From NCBI RefSeq assembly GCF_014646635.1, contig NZ_BMNQ01000011.1, forward strand, positions 1 to 64,000: a stretch of DNA of 64,000 bases. Reading direction: 5' to 3'. The notes below the pieces were generated by a model, which was given only the letters and a program-made list of their open reading frames with translations, had not been told where the DNA came from and searched no databases. Source of the stretch: Lentibacillus kapialis (lineage in GTDB: Bacteria > Bacillota > Bacilli > Bacillales > Amphibacillaceae). Position numbers and translations under genes: made by a program. How positions within the stretch are numbered: position 1 is the first letter of the stretch; each line of letters opens with the position of its first letter. Shown in pieces: positions 18,680 through 26,864 of this stretch.

Positions 18680-20100
18680 TTTAATCCCTCCGTTTTGTGT
18701 TTACTCCTAAATACCTTCATTTCAAAAGAGTTCTTAACGATTTGTCTGGCTTTATTTAAATTTTCTATTTCTCCCAAACCAATCAATTGGGAAACCAGAT
18801 TACCTATGGCAGTAGCTTCAGATGGTCCTGCAAATACTTCTTTTTCAGTGGTATCGGCTATTAATTGGTTTAACATTTCGTTTTGCGACCCACCACCAAT
18901 TACATTAATCGTTTTGAATTCCTTTTCATAAATTTCTTCAATTTGATTAATTGCTGTTTGATAACTTTTAGCTAAACTATCAAACACACATTTTGTTACT
19001 TGGCCTGGAGTCTTCGGAATAACTTGGTTCGTTTCACTGCAATACTTTTGAACCTCTTCTATCATGTTTTTTGGTTTAAGGAATCTATCGTCATCAACAT
19101 TAACCGTTGAATGAAAATCGCCCGTCTCTTCAGCCATTTTTGCAAAATCAGCGAAACTATAGCGATCATTATAATTTCTTTTTATTTCCTGGATCATCCA
19201 AAGCCCCATAGTATTTTTCAAGAAGCGGAAGCGATAATTAATGCCGCCTTCATTTGTGAAATTATAGTCCAGCGCTTTCGTGACACAAATCGGGAAATTA
19301 TTTTCCACACCAATTAAAGACCAAGTGCCTGAACTAATAAAAATCGTATCATCCGATTCGAGAACAGATACTACTGCTGAGCCAGTATCATGTGTGGCAG
19401 GCAGCAGCACCTGCATATCAAAGCCAAATTCGCTGGATAATTCCGGCTTGAGTTTCCCTAATTCTGATTTAGGCGGGAAAATTTCCATAAACATTTCCTT
19501 ATTAATTCCTAATTGACCAAGTAATTCTTTATCCCACTTCTTCGTAAATGCATTAACCAATTGTGTAGAAGTTGCATTGGTATATTCATTTGCTTTCTTC
19601 CCAGTCAACAGATAATTTAAATAATCCGGTATCATTAAAAATGACTTTGCTTTATTAAGTATTTCCGGATGATGCTTTTTAAGATAATACAATTGATAGA
19701 TCGTATTAAACTTTTGAAACTGAATTCCTGTTTCCAGGTATAATCGCTCTTTGCTAATAAGCTGAAAGACTTCCTCCATCATACCGTCTGTTCTCGGATC
19801 ACGATAAGATACAGCATCTGTGAGCAACTCATCTTTTTCATCCAATAGAACAAAATCAACGGCCCAAGTATCAATCCCTATACTTTTTGGCGTGAATCCC
19901 TGATCTCGACTTACATGTGTGCCTGTCACAATTTCGGCATACAGTGCTTGTAAATCCCAGCAAAAATGCTCATCCTTTTTGATAATTTTATTTTCGAAAC
20001 GATGAACTTCCTTTATATTTAATTTCCCATTTTCCATATAGCCTGCAAACATTTTACCACTTGAAGCTCCAATATCCATCGCCAAGCTGCATTTAACCAT
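18676..20100 (-). CDS. rhaB: Rhamnulokinase
   Basis: A 474-residue FGGY kinase that phosphorylates L-rhamnulose at O1. The N-terminus [14 protein letters not shown] is the rhamnulokinase form of the phosphate-binding loop. Further family motifs are [29 protein letters not shown] and [14 protein letters not shown]. The first gene of the rha operon, it has a GGAGGG ribosome binding site and is preceded by a promoter and a cre site. Confidence 0.92.
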   Translation of the reverse strand: MVKCSLAMDIGASSGKMFAGYMENGKLNIKEVHRFENKIIKKDEHFCWDLQALYAEIVTGTHVSRDQGFTPKSIGIDTWAVDFVLLDEKDELLTDAVSYRDPRTDGMMEEVFQLISKERLYLETGIQFQKFNTIYQLYYLKKHHPEILNKAKSFLMIPDYLNYLLTGKKANEYTNATSTQLVNAFTKKWDKELLGQLGINKEMFMEIFPPKSELGKLKPELSSEFGFDMQVLLPATHDTGSAVVSVLESDDTIFISSGTWSLIGVENNFPICVTKALDYNFTNEGGINYRFRFLKNTMGLWMIQEIKRNYNDRYSFADFAKMAEETGDFHSTVNVDDDRFLKPKNMIEEVQKYCSETNQVIPKTPGQVTKCVFDSLAKSYQTAINQIEEIYEKEFKTINVIGGGSQNEMLNQLIADTTEKEVFAGPSEATAIGNLVSQLIGLGEIENLNKARQIVKNSFEMKVFRSKHKTEGLK

Positions 20101-20158
20101 ACTGACCCTCCACCATAGCAGTATTTGAAACTGCTTTTTAAAATTATCTCACCGTTCA

Positions 20159-20172
20159 TGGAAACGTTGTCA
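20159..20172 (-). promoter_or_regulatory. Catabolite response element (cre) of the rha operon
   Basis: TGGAAACGTTGTCA matches the cre consensus TGWAANCGNTNWCA at 13 of 14 positions. It begins about 7 nt after the -10 box, covering the transcription start region, so CcpA binding should block initiation or early elongation. Confidence 0.75.
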
Positions 20173-20178
20173 TATACA

Positions 20179-20207
20179 ACAATAGATTTATTGGATGCAA
20201 AAGTCAA
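20179..20207 (-). promoter_or_regulatory. SigA promoter of the rha operon
   Basis: The -35 box TTGACT (20202-20207) and -10 box TATTGT (20179-20184) are 17 nt apart on the minus strand. Just upstream are near-direct repeats TTTTGTTTAC, TTTTGTTTAT and TTGTTGACTTTTG, candidates for the RhaR operator. No gene is seen in the rest of the gap to 20478. Confidence 0.7.
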
Positions 20208-20478
20208 CAATTATAAACAAAAGTAAACAAAATAGACTTAATCTTTTTTTACTTTCTCTATAACAGGCAGAATCATTTCATAAATATCAGCCGATTTTAC
20301 TTTTTTACTATAGGATCACAATACCTGTTTTATATAAATCACAATTAAATCTTCCTCGATAGTTAGCTTCATTAATATTCAATTAATAAAATTTTTCCTC
20401 AAACGATGCCACTTTTTCACTGCTTCTTTCGATTATAGGGGTGAAAGCAATCTACCCAAATTGCAAAGGAGCTATCAT

Positions 20479-21045
20479 ATGGACAATCAATTGACTTTTG
20501 ACGACGTTTTCGAGCAAAACAAGCGGCGAATTCACTATCAGATTCACAAAATGCACATTCAAGATCCGCATCAGGAATTTTTCCAGGAAGGGTTGATCGC
20601 GCTCTGGAATGCCCATGAATCGTACCAGCCGGATAAAGGGCCCATGGCAACGTATTTCAATTATATCATCCGGAACCGCCTGATTGACCGCATGCGCCGC
20701 GAGACCCGTTGGGAAGACGTGACCAGGAAAGCTATTCACGAACAAACAACACAGTACACCGATGGCAACTATCACCGGTCTGCGGAAGGTTCGCATGCCA
20801 TTGCCGCCTATTACTCTCTTCCACTGGACGACACCAGTCACTGGGAAGTGCTCCGTTCTCAATTGACTGACAAACAATGGACATGGGTGGAATGCTTTAT
20901 CATTCACGACATGTCCTGCAAACAAATCGCTGAACAAGAACATACGACAGTTGAAGCGGTTAAAAACTGGGGGCGGCAAGTGAAGAAAAAATTAAACGAT
21001 CCGCATAGTTGCGAAGTACTGCTGCACGGTGATACTGAGTTGTAA
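20479..21045 (+). CDS. Sigma-70 family RNA polymerase sigma factor, phage-like
   Basis: A 188-residue group 4-like sigma factor. Region 2 (about 20-75) contains FFQEGLIALWNAHESY, TYFNYIIRNRLIDRMR. Region 4 (about 130-175) contains LTDKQWTW and an HTH-like SCKQIAEQEHTTVEAVKNW. The start at 20479 is chosen because AAAGGAG stands seven bases upstream; an ATG 18 nt earlier has no such site. It is followed after 42 nt by a DnaD-type replication protein. Such short sigma factors control late or competence-like genes in prophages and mobile elements, but no phage structural genes are nearby. Its target genes are unknown. Confidence 0.75.
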   Translation: MDNQLTFDDVFEQNKRRIHYQIHKMHIQDPHQEFFQEGLIALWNAHESYQPDKGPMATYFNYIIRNRLIDRMRRETRWEDVTRKAIHEQTTQYTDGNYHRSAEGSHAIAAYYSLPLDDTSHWEVLRSQLTDKQWTWVECFIIHDMSCKQIAEQEHTTVEAVKNWGRQVKKKLNDPHSCEVLLHGDTEL

Positions 21046-21087
21046 CACCCCCACTCTCATATAAAATATTTAGCAAGGAGAATCGAC

Positions 21088-22149
21088 ATGAACTATTTAA
21101 AAAAATTGAACGCTTTCTATCAACAGATCATTTTCAATCCCCTGTCAGGATCGGCTGTTGCGCTTTGGAATACTTTGATGCATTTCAACAATCTGTCAGG
21201 ATGGCAAAAGACATTCGCTGTTCCTGCTTCCCTCATTGAATTGAAATCCGGCATCAAAGGGACTTCCTTCAAACGCGCACGCGATGAGCTCCAGGAAAAA
21301 GGATACATCCGCGTCACATCGCGCAGTGGCAATCAAGCAGCCGTCTATCAAATGATTTCACAAATCAGAGCAACGTACCAAGTCAGCAGCTTTACAGAAA
21401 TAGAGGAGATTCAGCCACATGCGGCAGCTGCCGGCGCGCCATTACAGATACACCCGGCAAACGATACAGAGCCGCCAACTCAAACAGGCCATCCGGATCC
21501 ACCCATCGATATCATTAACGAGTCCACTAACGAACCCACCGAAAACCAAACAGTCGACCGGGAGTCGGACGGCAATACGGAAAACAACGCGGACCACTGT
21601 GCGGACCACAAGGCGGGCGACATTATGGACCACAGTGCGGACCCATTAGTTAAACCATACATAACCGAAAATAAAACAAAAGAGAAACCAAACCCAACCA
21701 CAACAACCAACGATGCTATCCGATTCTACCAGGATAATTTTGGCGTGGCCGGTTCCTATGTTGCCGAGGATATTTGCCATTGGATCAACGACCTGGGGGA
21801 AACGCTGGTACTCGATGCCATGAAGCGTGCTCTGGAACAGCAAAAAACCACATGGCGCTATGTGAAGGGCATTCTGAAAGCCTGGGCCAAAAAAGGTATT
21901 ACCACCGTCGAACAGGCGGCTGCTGATGAAATGGCCTTCCGAAACCGGCACAATCATCAACAACCGCCCCGGACGCAAAGTGACATCATACCCGCTTGGT
22001 TCCATGAACATAAGCGGAAGCAGGAATTAGAGAAACAACAGAAAAGTAAATCGGATGCTCTTGATTCAGCAGAGTGGCAGGAATGCGAGCGGTTATTGGC
22101 TAAGTACTCAAGCAAGCGGAATGAGAAACGTAAGCCTGGTTCATGTTAG
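21088..22149 (+). CDS. DnaD-domain replication protein, phage-like
   Basis: A 353-residue protein with an N-terminal winged-helix part (about 1-110; FKRARDELQEKGYIRVTSRSG), an acidic/Asn/Thr-rich linker (about 110-205), a DnaB_2/DnaD C-terminal domain (about 207-275; FYQDNFG, then WRYVKGILKAWAKKGI) and a basic tail. Proteins of this kind act as replisome organisers that recruit helicase loaders in Firmicute phages and plasmids. The linker codes for tandem DH-rich segments (ADHCADHKAGDIMDHSADP). AAGGAG lies close to the ATG. It probably forms an operon with the sigma factor upstream and looks like a remnant of a mobile element. Confidence 0.75.
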   Translation: MNYLKKLNAFYQQIIFNPLSGSAVALWNTLMHFNNLSGWQKTFAVPASLIELKSGIKGTSFKRARDELQEKGYIRVTSRSGNQAAVYQMISQIRATYQVSSFTEIEEIQPHAAAAGAPLQIHPANDTEPPTQTGHPDPPIDIINESTNEPTENQTVDRESDGNTENNADHCADHKAGDIMDHSADPLVKPYITENKTKEKPNPTTTTNDAIRFYQDNFGVAGSYVAEDICHWINDLGETLVLDAMKRALEQQKTTWRYVKGILKAWAKKGITTVEQAAADEMAFRNRHNHQQPPRTQSDIIPAWFHEHKRKQELEKQQKSKSDALDSAEWQECERLLAKYSSKRNEKRKPGSC

Positions 22150-22281
22150 CACATGATCTAAAAAACTCTCAAAATGCCGTATTACCATCAGAATTCCGCT
22201 GCGTAGCCACCCTGCCCAGACCCGCATTTCCAAGAAGCAAACGAGAGAGGATCCACTGAAGCTGGAGGTTTCGAACAGAAC

Positions 22282-22510
22282 GGATCCTCATTCCGCTAAA
22301 TGGACAAAAATCGCCCTAATGACTGTTGCAATGAATCCTCATTCCGCTATTCGGGTAAAAACAGGGCCAAACTATGGTAAAAAGGGCGAATAGCGGAATC
22401 AGGAACCGGCAACGTGCTTGAAAAGCTTGAATTAACACAAATAGCGGAATGGGGAACCGCCAACCTGCCTGACAAGCTTGAATCAACGCGAATAGCGCAA
22501 GAAAGGATCC
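22282..22510. repeat. Interspersed structured repeat, family B, copy 1
   Basis: Five copies of a core related to GGATCCTCATTCCGCTA, spaced about 51-56 bp: two forward (22282 and 22333) and three inverted (22389, 22440 and 22491). The arrangement is palindromic. A second copy of the family lies at 38189-38367. No coding function is supported in this stretch. Confidence 0.75.
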
Positions 22511-22521
22511 GCCGATAAATA

Positions 22522-22597
22522 CGGCATTCGTCACGTTTTACAGCGAATGTCGAACCTCTTTGTAAGGTCGCCCATCATGTACACTTTCTGACGTTAT
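22522..22597 (-). repeat. Interspersed palindromic repeat, family A, copy 1
   Basis: About 76 bp ending in a CATGTACACTTTCTGACGTTAT segment, shared with three other places in the window (22608, 29418, 48715). The most diverged copy: its hairpin arms read CGGCATTC and GAATGTCG. Confidence 0.7.
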
Positions 22598-22607
22598 TAG
22601 AAAAACT

Positions 22608-22678
22608 CGGCATTCGCCTCGTCTTATAGCGAATGCCGTAGCTTATAAGGTCAACCATTTTACACTTTCTGACGTTGT
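22608..22678 (-). repeat. Interspersed palindromic repeat, family A, copy 2
   Basis: Tandem to copy 1 in the same orientation. Contains CGGCATTCGCCTCGTCTTAT, then GAATGCCG, and ends with ACACTTTCTGACGTT. The CGGCATTC/GAATGCCG arms form a hairpin. Confidence 0.8.
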
Positions 22679-22712
22679 AAAAAAATCGTCCAGCCCTATT
22701 CCCGGCTGGACG
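22679..22712 (-). terminator. Terminator of the aldehyde dehydrogenase gene
   Basis: On the minus strand CGTCCAGCC pairs with GGCTGGACG around a 7-8 nt loop and is followed by a T run, 14 nt after the gene's stop codon. Confidence 0.85.
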
Positions 22713-22725
22713 CGTATTTAAATCT

Positions 22726-24153
22726 TTACACGGGTAAACCCATGATCGCTCTTGGTTCAAGATATTCATCAATGCCATAGTCGCCCCACTCGCGGCCATT
22801 TCCTGATTGTTTAAAGCCGCCAAATGGTGCGGAGAAGTCCGTGTCGCCATCGTTCACGGTAATCTGACCTGCCCGTATACTTGTAGCAACTTTACGAAGA
22901 GCATCCTTATCCTCACCAACGACGTATCCGGCTAACCCATATACGGTGTCATTGGCAATGTCGATCGCTTCATCAATATCATCATAGGTGATCACAGACA
23001 TCACTGGCCCAAAAATTTCGTCCTGGGCAATAACCATGTCGTTCGTGACATTGGTGAATACAGTCAGCTTGACGTAATAGCCTGCTTCCAGTCCATCGGG
23101 TTTGCCTTGACCGCCGGTAACAAGTGTTGCTCCTTCTTCTATTCCTTTTTCAATATACGATTGGACACGATCCCACTGTTTTTGAGCAACAAGAGGCCCC
23201 ATGAAGTTTCCTTCACCATAAGGATCACCCACAGGGAACTGCGGAAGGACTTCTTTTACCGCTTCGATAAAGTCATCATGCATGGATTTTGGAACAAGCG
23301 TACGTGTTGCCGCTGTACAAACCTGACCAGTATTCATGACAACGTTCGCCACCGCAGTTTTAGCCGCTTTTTTCACATCGGCATCATCCAGGATAACAAG
23401 TGGCGACTTTCCACCAAGTTCCAGCGACACCTTCTTAATGTCTTTTGCTGCATTCTCTGTGATTTTCTGTCCGACACCACCGGATCCGGTAAACGAAACA
23501 AAATCAATATCCGGATGGGAGCTAATGCTATTTCCAATGGTTTCCCCTGTTCCGTTGATCAGATTAAAAACGCCTTTAGGCACGCCGGCTTCTTCAAAAA
23601 TTTCCGCCAGAAGCACTGCTGCATAAGGTGTTAGCTCTGCGGGTTTTAGAACAACTGTACTGCCAGCTGCAAACGCGCTTGCTAATTTTGTTGACGTCTG
23701 GTTGGTTGGAAAGTTCCATGGTGTAATGAGACCAGCAACCCCAACCGGCAATTTCTGAATGAGGGTATCCCCACGCTGCTCGGTAAATTCAAAATCCCGC
23801 AGTTGCTGTGCCGCTTGTTTAAAGTGCTGCAGCCCCATGTTATAGTGAACGTTTTCAGTAAGAGCAACCGGCGAGCCAAGTTCTTCTGTCATCACCTCGA
23901 TAAGGTCATCTTTCCGTTTTTCATATTCTTTGGCAATATTTTCAAGCAGTTCAACCCGGTATGCCACTGATGTTGAAGAGAATGAAGGAAAGGCTTCACG
24001 TGCAGCCTGAACCGCCTTATTCAGATCCTCTTTGGTTCCGGCACTGATACGACCGGTGACCTCTTCTGTAGCAGGGTTAATCACATCCATTGTTTCGGAT
24101 CCTGTCGATTCCACCCATTCGCCATTAATATAATGTTTCGTATAGTTACGCAT
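22726..24153 (-). CDS. NAD(P)-dependent aldehyde dehydrogenase
   Basis: A 475-residue member of the ALDH superfamily. The cofactor and active-site motifs are all present: TPWNFPTNQ (about 148-156), FTGSGGVGQ (about 220-228), the general base in LELGGKSP (about 246-253) and the catalytic cysteine in [11 protein letters not shown] (Cys about 280). It oxidises an aldehyde to the acid in the cytoplasm; the substrate cannot be told from sequence. AAAGGAG lies upstream of the ATG. It is a single-gene unit, with its own terminator and another hairpin separating it from the kinase gene upstream. Confidence 0.88.
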   Translation of the reverse strand: MRNYTKHYINGEWVESTGSETMDVINPATEEVTGRISAGTKEDLNKAVQAAREAFPSFSSTSVAYRVELLENIAKEYEKRKDDLIEVMTEELGSPVALTENVHYNMGLQHFKQAAQQLRDFEFTEQRGDTLIQKLPVGVAGLITPWNFPTNQTSTKLASAFAAGSTVVLKPAELTPYAAVLLAEIFEEAGVPKGVFNLINGTGETIGNSISSHPDIDFVSFTGSGGVGQKITENAAKDIKKVSLELGGKSPLVILDDADVKKAAKTAVANVVMNTGQVCTAATRTLVPKSMHDDFIEAVKEVLPQFPVGDPYGEGNFMGPLVAQKQWDRVQSYIEKGIEEGATLVTGGQGKPDGLEAGYYVKLTVFTNVTNDMVIAQDEIFGPVMSVITYDDIDEAIDIANDTVYGLAGYVVGEDKDALRKVATSIRAGQITVNDGDTDFSAPFGGFKQSGNGREWGDYGIDEYLEPRAIMGLPV

Positions 24154-24268
24154 CGTTATTAACTCCTTTGTATGAACTCATATTTGTTATGTACCCATGC
24201 AGCAAGTGAGTGAAACATCGAAAAGATTGTGAAAAATGACCACCAACCATTAGCCAAATACCGAAAAC

Positions 24269-24318
24269 AACACGGGATGGAACCGCCTATAAACTCCGGT
24301 TCAACACCCCGTCGTGTT
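24269..24318 (-). terminator. Terminator after the FGGY kinase gene
   Basis: Long hairpin with AACACG/CGTGTT outer arms and GAACCGG/GGTTC-type inner arms, 50 nt after the kinase stop codon and before the aldehyde dehydrogenase gene. Confidence 0.6.
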
Positions 24319-24368
24319 AAGATTCATAGATTGATAGTCACTTTTACCCGCGTTACGGAAGCGAAGTC

Positions 24369-25862
24369 TCACTGCTTGTACGTATGATAAATAGGGCGCA
24401 AAGCCGGATACATTTCCATGTAGCACTGATAGATTTCCTGATACTGTTCATAACGGCTCTGGTCGGGTTCGTAGACCGCTGCAGCTGCAGGCATGATAAT
24501 GTTACGGGCAAAATCCCGGTAATCACTTGCCCAGCCTGACGCAATAAATGCAGCGGCCGCAGCGCCTATAGCCGGCATGTACTCACTATCAGCAGGAACA
24601 CGTACCGGCCTTCCGATGCAATCAGCCAGCATTTGACACCAAGAAGCACTCCGGGTTCCGCCGCCTATCAGGGTAATGGTCCCTGCTGCACCGGCAGTTA
24701 AGGCGTCTATGATTTGCTTAAAAGAGAACGACAGGCCTTCCATCACCGCCCGAGCAAAATCATGTTTCGCGACAGTTGGTCCAATTCCCCAAAAGGCTCC
24801 CTTTGCGTCCCTATCATGAACCGGACATCTTTCCCCGTATACATACGGCAAAAAGATCAGACCGTTGCTACCGGGCAGGGAGGTCTGTACCATGTTTTCA
24901 AAAGCTTCGTAATGGGCTGCTTCAGCCGTGCCCACAAACGTTTGAACCGCCCAGCGATGGACATTTCCCGCATTTAATAGCGGCGCGATAGCAATAACAG
25001 TATTTTCCGGCAAATGTGCCAGATGAAACATACCGTCGAGAGATTCCTTCGACTGCACGTTGTCCCGGACAACAGCTGCCCATCCGGTCGTTCCGATATA
25101 GACATAACTGTCACCCTGATGGACAGCGCCCGCTCCGATGGTTGAAGCACCCGCATCACCGCTCCCGCACACAACCGGCGTATGCGCTAAAAAATCGGTT
25201 TGCTCAGCAGCTGCTTTTGTGACATAACCCGCTGTTTCCTCTGATGGCACAAGTGCCGGTAGTTTAGCCGGATCAACCCCTGCTATACAGATACTGTCTT
25301 TTTCCCATTGACGCGTATCCAAATTCATCATACCGGTTGTGGCACCTGTTGTCGGATCAGTTACCACAGCACCGGTCAGTTTGTAAATGATATAATCTTT
25401 CGCGCTGAAAACGAATTGCGACGCATGCTGATACACATCCGGGTGATGGGTTTGCATCCAGCGCAATTTTGCCAGCGGTGTTGATGCACGAATCGAATTC
25501 CCAATGGCATCCTGAAGGCTCGGGCATGTTTGCCGGATCCAGTCGGCTTCAGCCCCGGCCCGTGTATCCGAATACAAAATCGCCCGCTCACGTCTATTCC
25601 CTATCGGAATCACGTCCTCCATTTGACCGGAAAACGTCATGCTGATTATCTGGTCCGGGTCCATGCCGTATACATTCCACCACTTATCGGCAATTTCTTT
25701 GATTCCTTCCCACCAGTCATCAGGATTCTGTTCTATTTCACCATTTTCGCCCCAATGGGTGTCCAATAGTACGGAACTGACACCATGTGAAGCTCCCTGC
25801 TGATCGAGCAATACCCCTTTGATCGACGTCGTTCCTATATCAAAAACGGCAATGTATGGCAT
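24369..25862 (-). CDS. FGGY-family carbohydrate kinase (gluconokinase/xylulokinase-like)
   Basis: A 497-residue FGGY kinase. The N-terminal loop reads FDIGTTSIKGVLLD (about 6-19); SFSGQME-type substrate contacts (MTFSGQMEDV), CGSGDAGAST and GGGTRSASW follow. These fit the gluconokinase/xylulokinase branch, but the acceptor sugar is not identifiable. AAAGGTAG lies seven bases before the ATG. No transporter or dehydrogenase of a sugar pathway is next to it; only a short unexplained coding-like tail lies directly upstream (25890-25997). It appears to be an orphan kinase whose former partners may have been lost. Confidence 0.82.
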   Translation of the reverse strand: MPYIAVFDIGTTSIKGVLLDQQGASHGVSSVLLDTHWGENGEIEQNPDDWWEGIKEIADKWWNVYGMDPDQIISMTFSGQMEDVIPIGNRRERAILYSDTRAGAEADWIRQTCPSLQDAIGNSIRASTPLAKLRWMQTHHPDVYQHASQFVFSAKDYIIYKLTGAVVTDPTTGATTGMMNLDTRQWEKDSICIAGVDPAKLPALVPSEETAGYVTKAAAEQTDFLAHTPVVCGSGDAGASTIGAGAVHQGDSYVYIGTTGWAAVVRDNVQSKESLDGMFHLAHLPENTVIAIAPLLNAGNVHRWAVQTFVGTAEAAHYEAFENMVQTSLPGSNGLIFLPYVYGERCPVHDRDAKGAFWGIGPTVAKHDFARAVMEGLSFSFKQIIDALTAGAAGTITLIGGGTRSASWCQMLADCIGRPVRVPADSEYMPAIGAAAAAFIASGWASDYRDFARNIIMPAAAAVYEPDQSRYEQYQEIYQCYMEMYPALRPIYHTYKQ

Positions 25863-25889
25863 GACGCATCTACCTTTCTCTGTTAAACC

Positions 25890-25997
25890 TCAGGCCGCAC
25901 CGTCAGTCGGTCTGTCAGCGCGTTCCTTTAACACCAGTTCAGTCGGTGCTTTTGTAAAACAGTACCATGCGCCGACAGTGAAATACAAATTTTTTTA
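25890..25997 (-). other. Possible remnant of a gene 3' end upstream of the kinase
   Basis: A short minus-strand frame reads TVGAWYCFTKAPTELVLKER and onward to a stop at 25890-25892. It looks like the cytoplasmic tail of a membrane transporter but is only about 35 codons and has no start. Nothing else is seen in the 25863-26171 gap. Confidence 0.2.
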
Positions 25998-26171
25998 ATG
26001 ATGTTTCAATTATCATGAGCCGCTCACGCAACTGGAAAAGCACTCATCCGTCAGTACATTTCGACAGCAGTGCTGGTGGAAATTTTATCCAATATTGTGA
26101 ACTTCGGCAAAAGCACCAAAAATCGCCAACCTGGGTACCCGGTTCACTATACAGGAATGATGAATCTGCAC

Positions 26172-26864
26172 CTACTCCTGCAATATCTCTCGCGTTTTCT
26201 TCAGAATCTCCTCGTCCTTCAGCCGGAATTTAAACTCCACTCTTCTGGAGGCTTTGGCACTGTAATTGCCGGCTTCGTCCGTTCGGAAGTCGGAATAGGA
26301 TTTGCCGTTTACGGTCAGCTTTTCCTGAAGATGCTGCTGGATATTTTTATATGGAAAATCGTCGCTTAAAATGTACTCCGCGACACTGTAGGCGCGTTCC
26401 TGTGAGAGCTTCATGTTGTACATATAGCTGCCATCCCGATCTGTATGCCCTTCGATAATGATCTCCGCAATATAGTCTTCATAGCCGCTCTGCAGCAAAA
26501 TGTCCAGGTATTTAGGAACGAATTCGTCCAAAAATTGGAACGAATCGGGCTTTAATTTGGACTTATCGTAGGCAAATAAAATTTCCGTATCAAACATGAT
26601 GGCACCTGTCTCTTCATCCACTTCAATGCCCGTGGCTGAATCACTGAATTCCGCCTTCAGGTCATCAACCAGCTCAGAACGGACTCCCATAATCTGATCA
26701 ATCGTCTGTTTCATCTCTTCAATCTGCAGTGATTTGATAATCATCATCGCAATAAAAATCAGGATGAAACATAACAAAATAATGGTCAGGAGGTCGGTGA
26801 ACGATGGCCAGAAATGCCCCTCATCCTGCTCCTTTTTAAACAGCCGCTGGTATTTAGTATCCAT
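26172..26864 (-). CDS. OmpA/MotB-domain protein, ZorB-like
   Basis: A 230-residue protein with one N-terminal transmembrane helix (about 25-45, LTIILLCFILIFIAMMI) preceded by a short cytoplasmic stretch with FWPSFTDLLT, and a C-terminal OmpA-like peptidoglycan-binding domain (about 130-215; EIIIEGHTDRDGSY, LSQERAYSVAEYIL and RRVEFKF). This is the stator subunit architecture of MotB and of the Zorya protein ZorB. The start overlaps the end of the upstream MotA-like gene by 11 nt, so the two are one operon. No zorC, zorD or zorE follows. A role as peptidoglycan-anchored partner of the proton channel is well supported; a defence role is not established. Confidence 0.85.
   Translation of the reverse strand: MDTKYQRLFKKEQDEGHFWPSFTDLLTIILLCFILIFIAMMIIKSLQIEEMKQTIDQIMGVRSELVDDLKAEFSDSATGIEVDEETGAIMFDTEILFAYDKSKLKPDSFQFLDEFVPKYLDILLQSGYEDYIAEIIIEGHTDRDGSYMYNMKLSQERAYSVAEYILSDDFPYKNIQQHLQEKLTVNGKSYSDFRTDEAGNYSAKASRRVEFKFRLKDEEILKKTREILQE

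Noticed and set aside
20479-22149. Prophage
   Set aside because: Only two phage-like genes occur, with no structural, lysis or integrase genes in the window.
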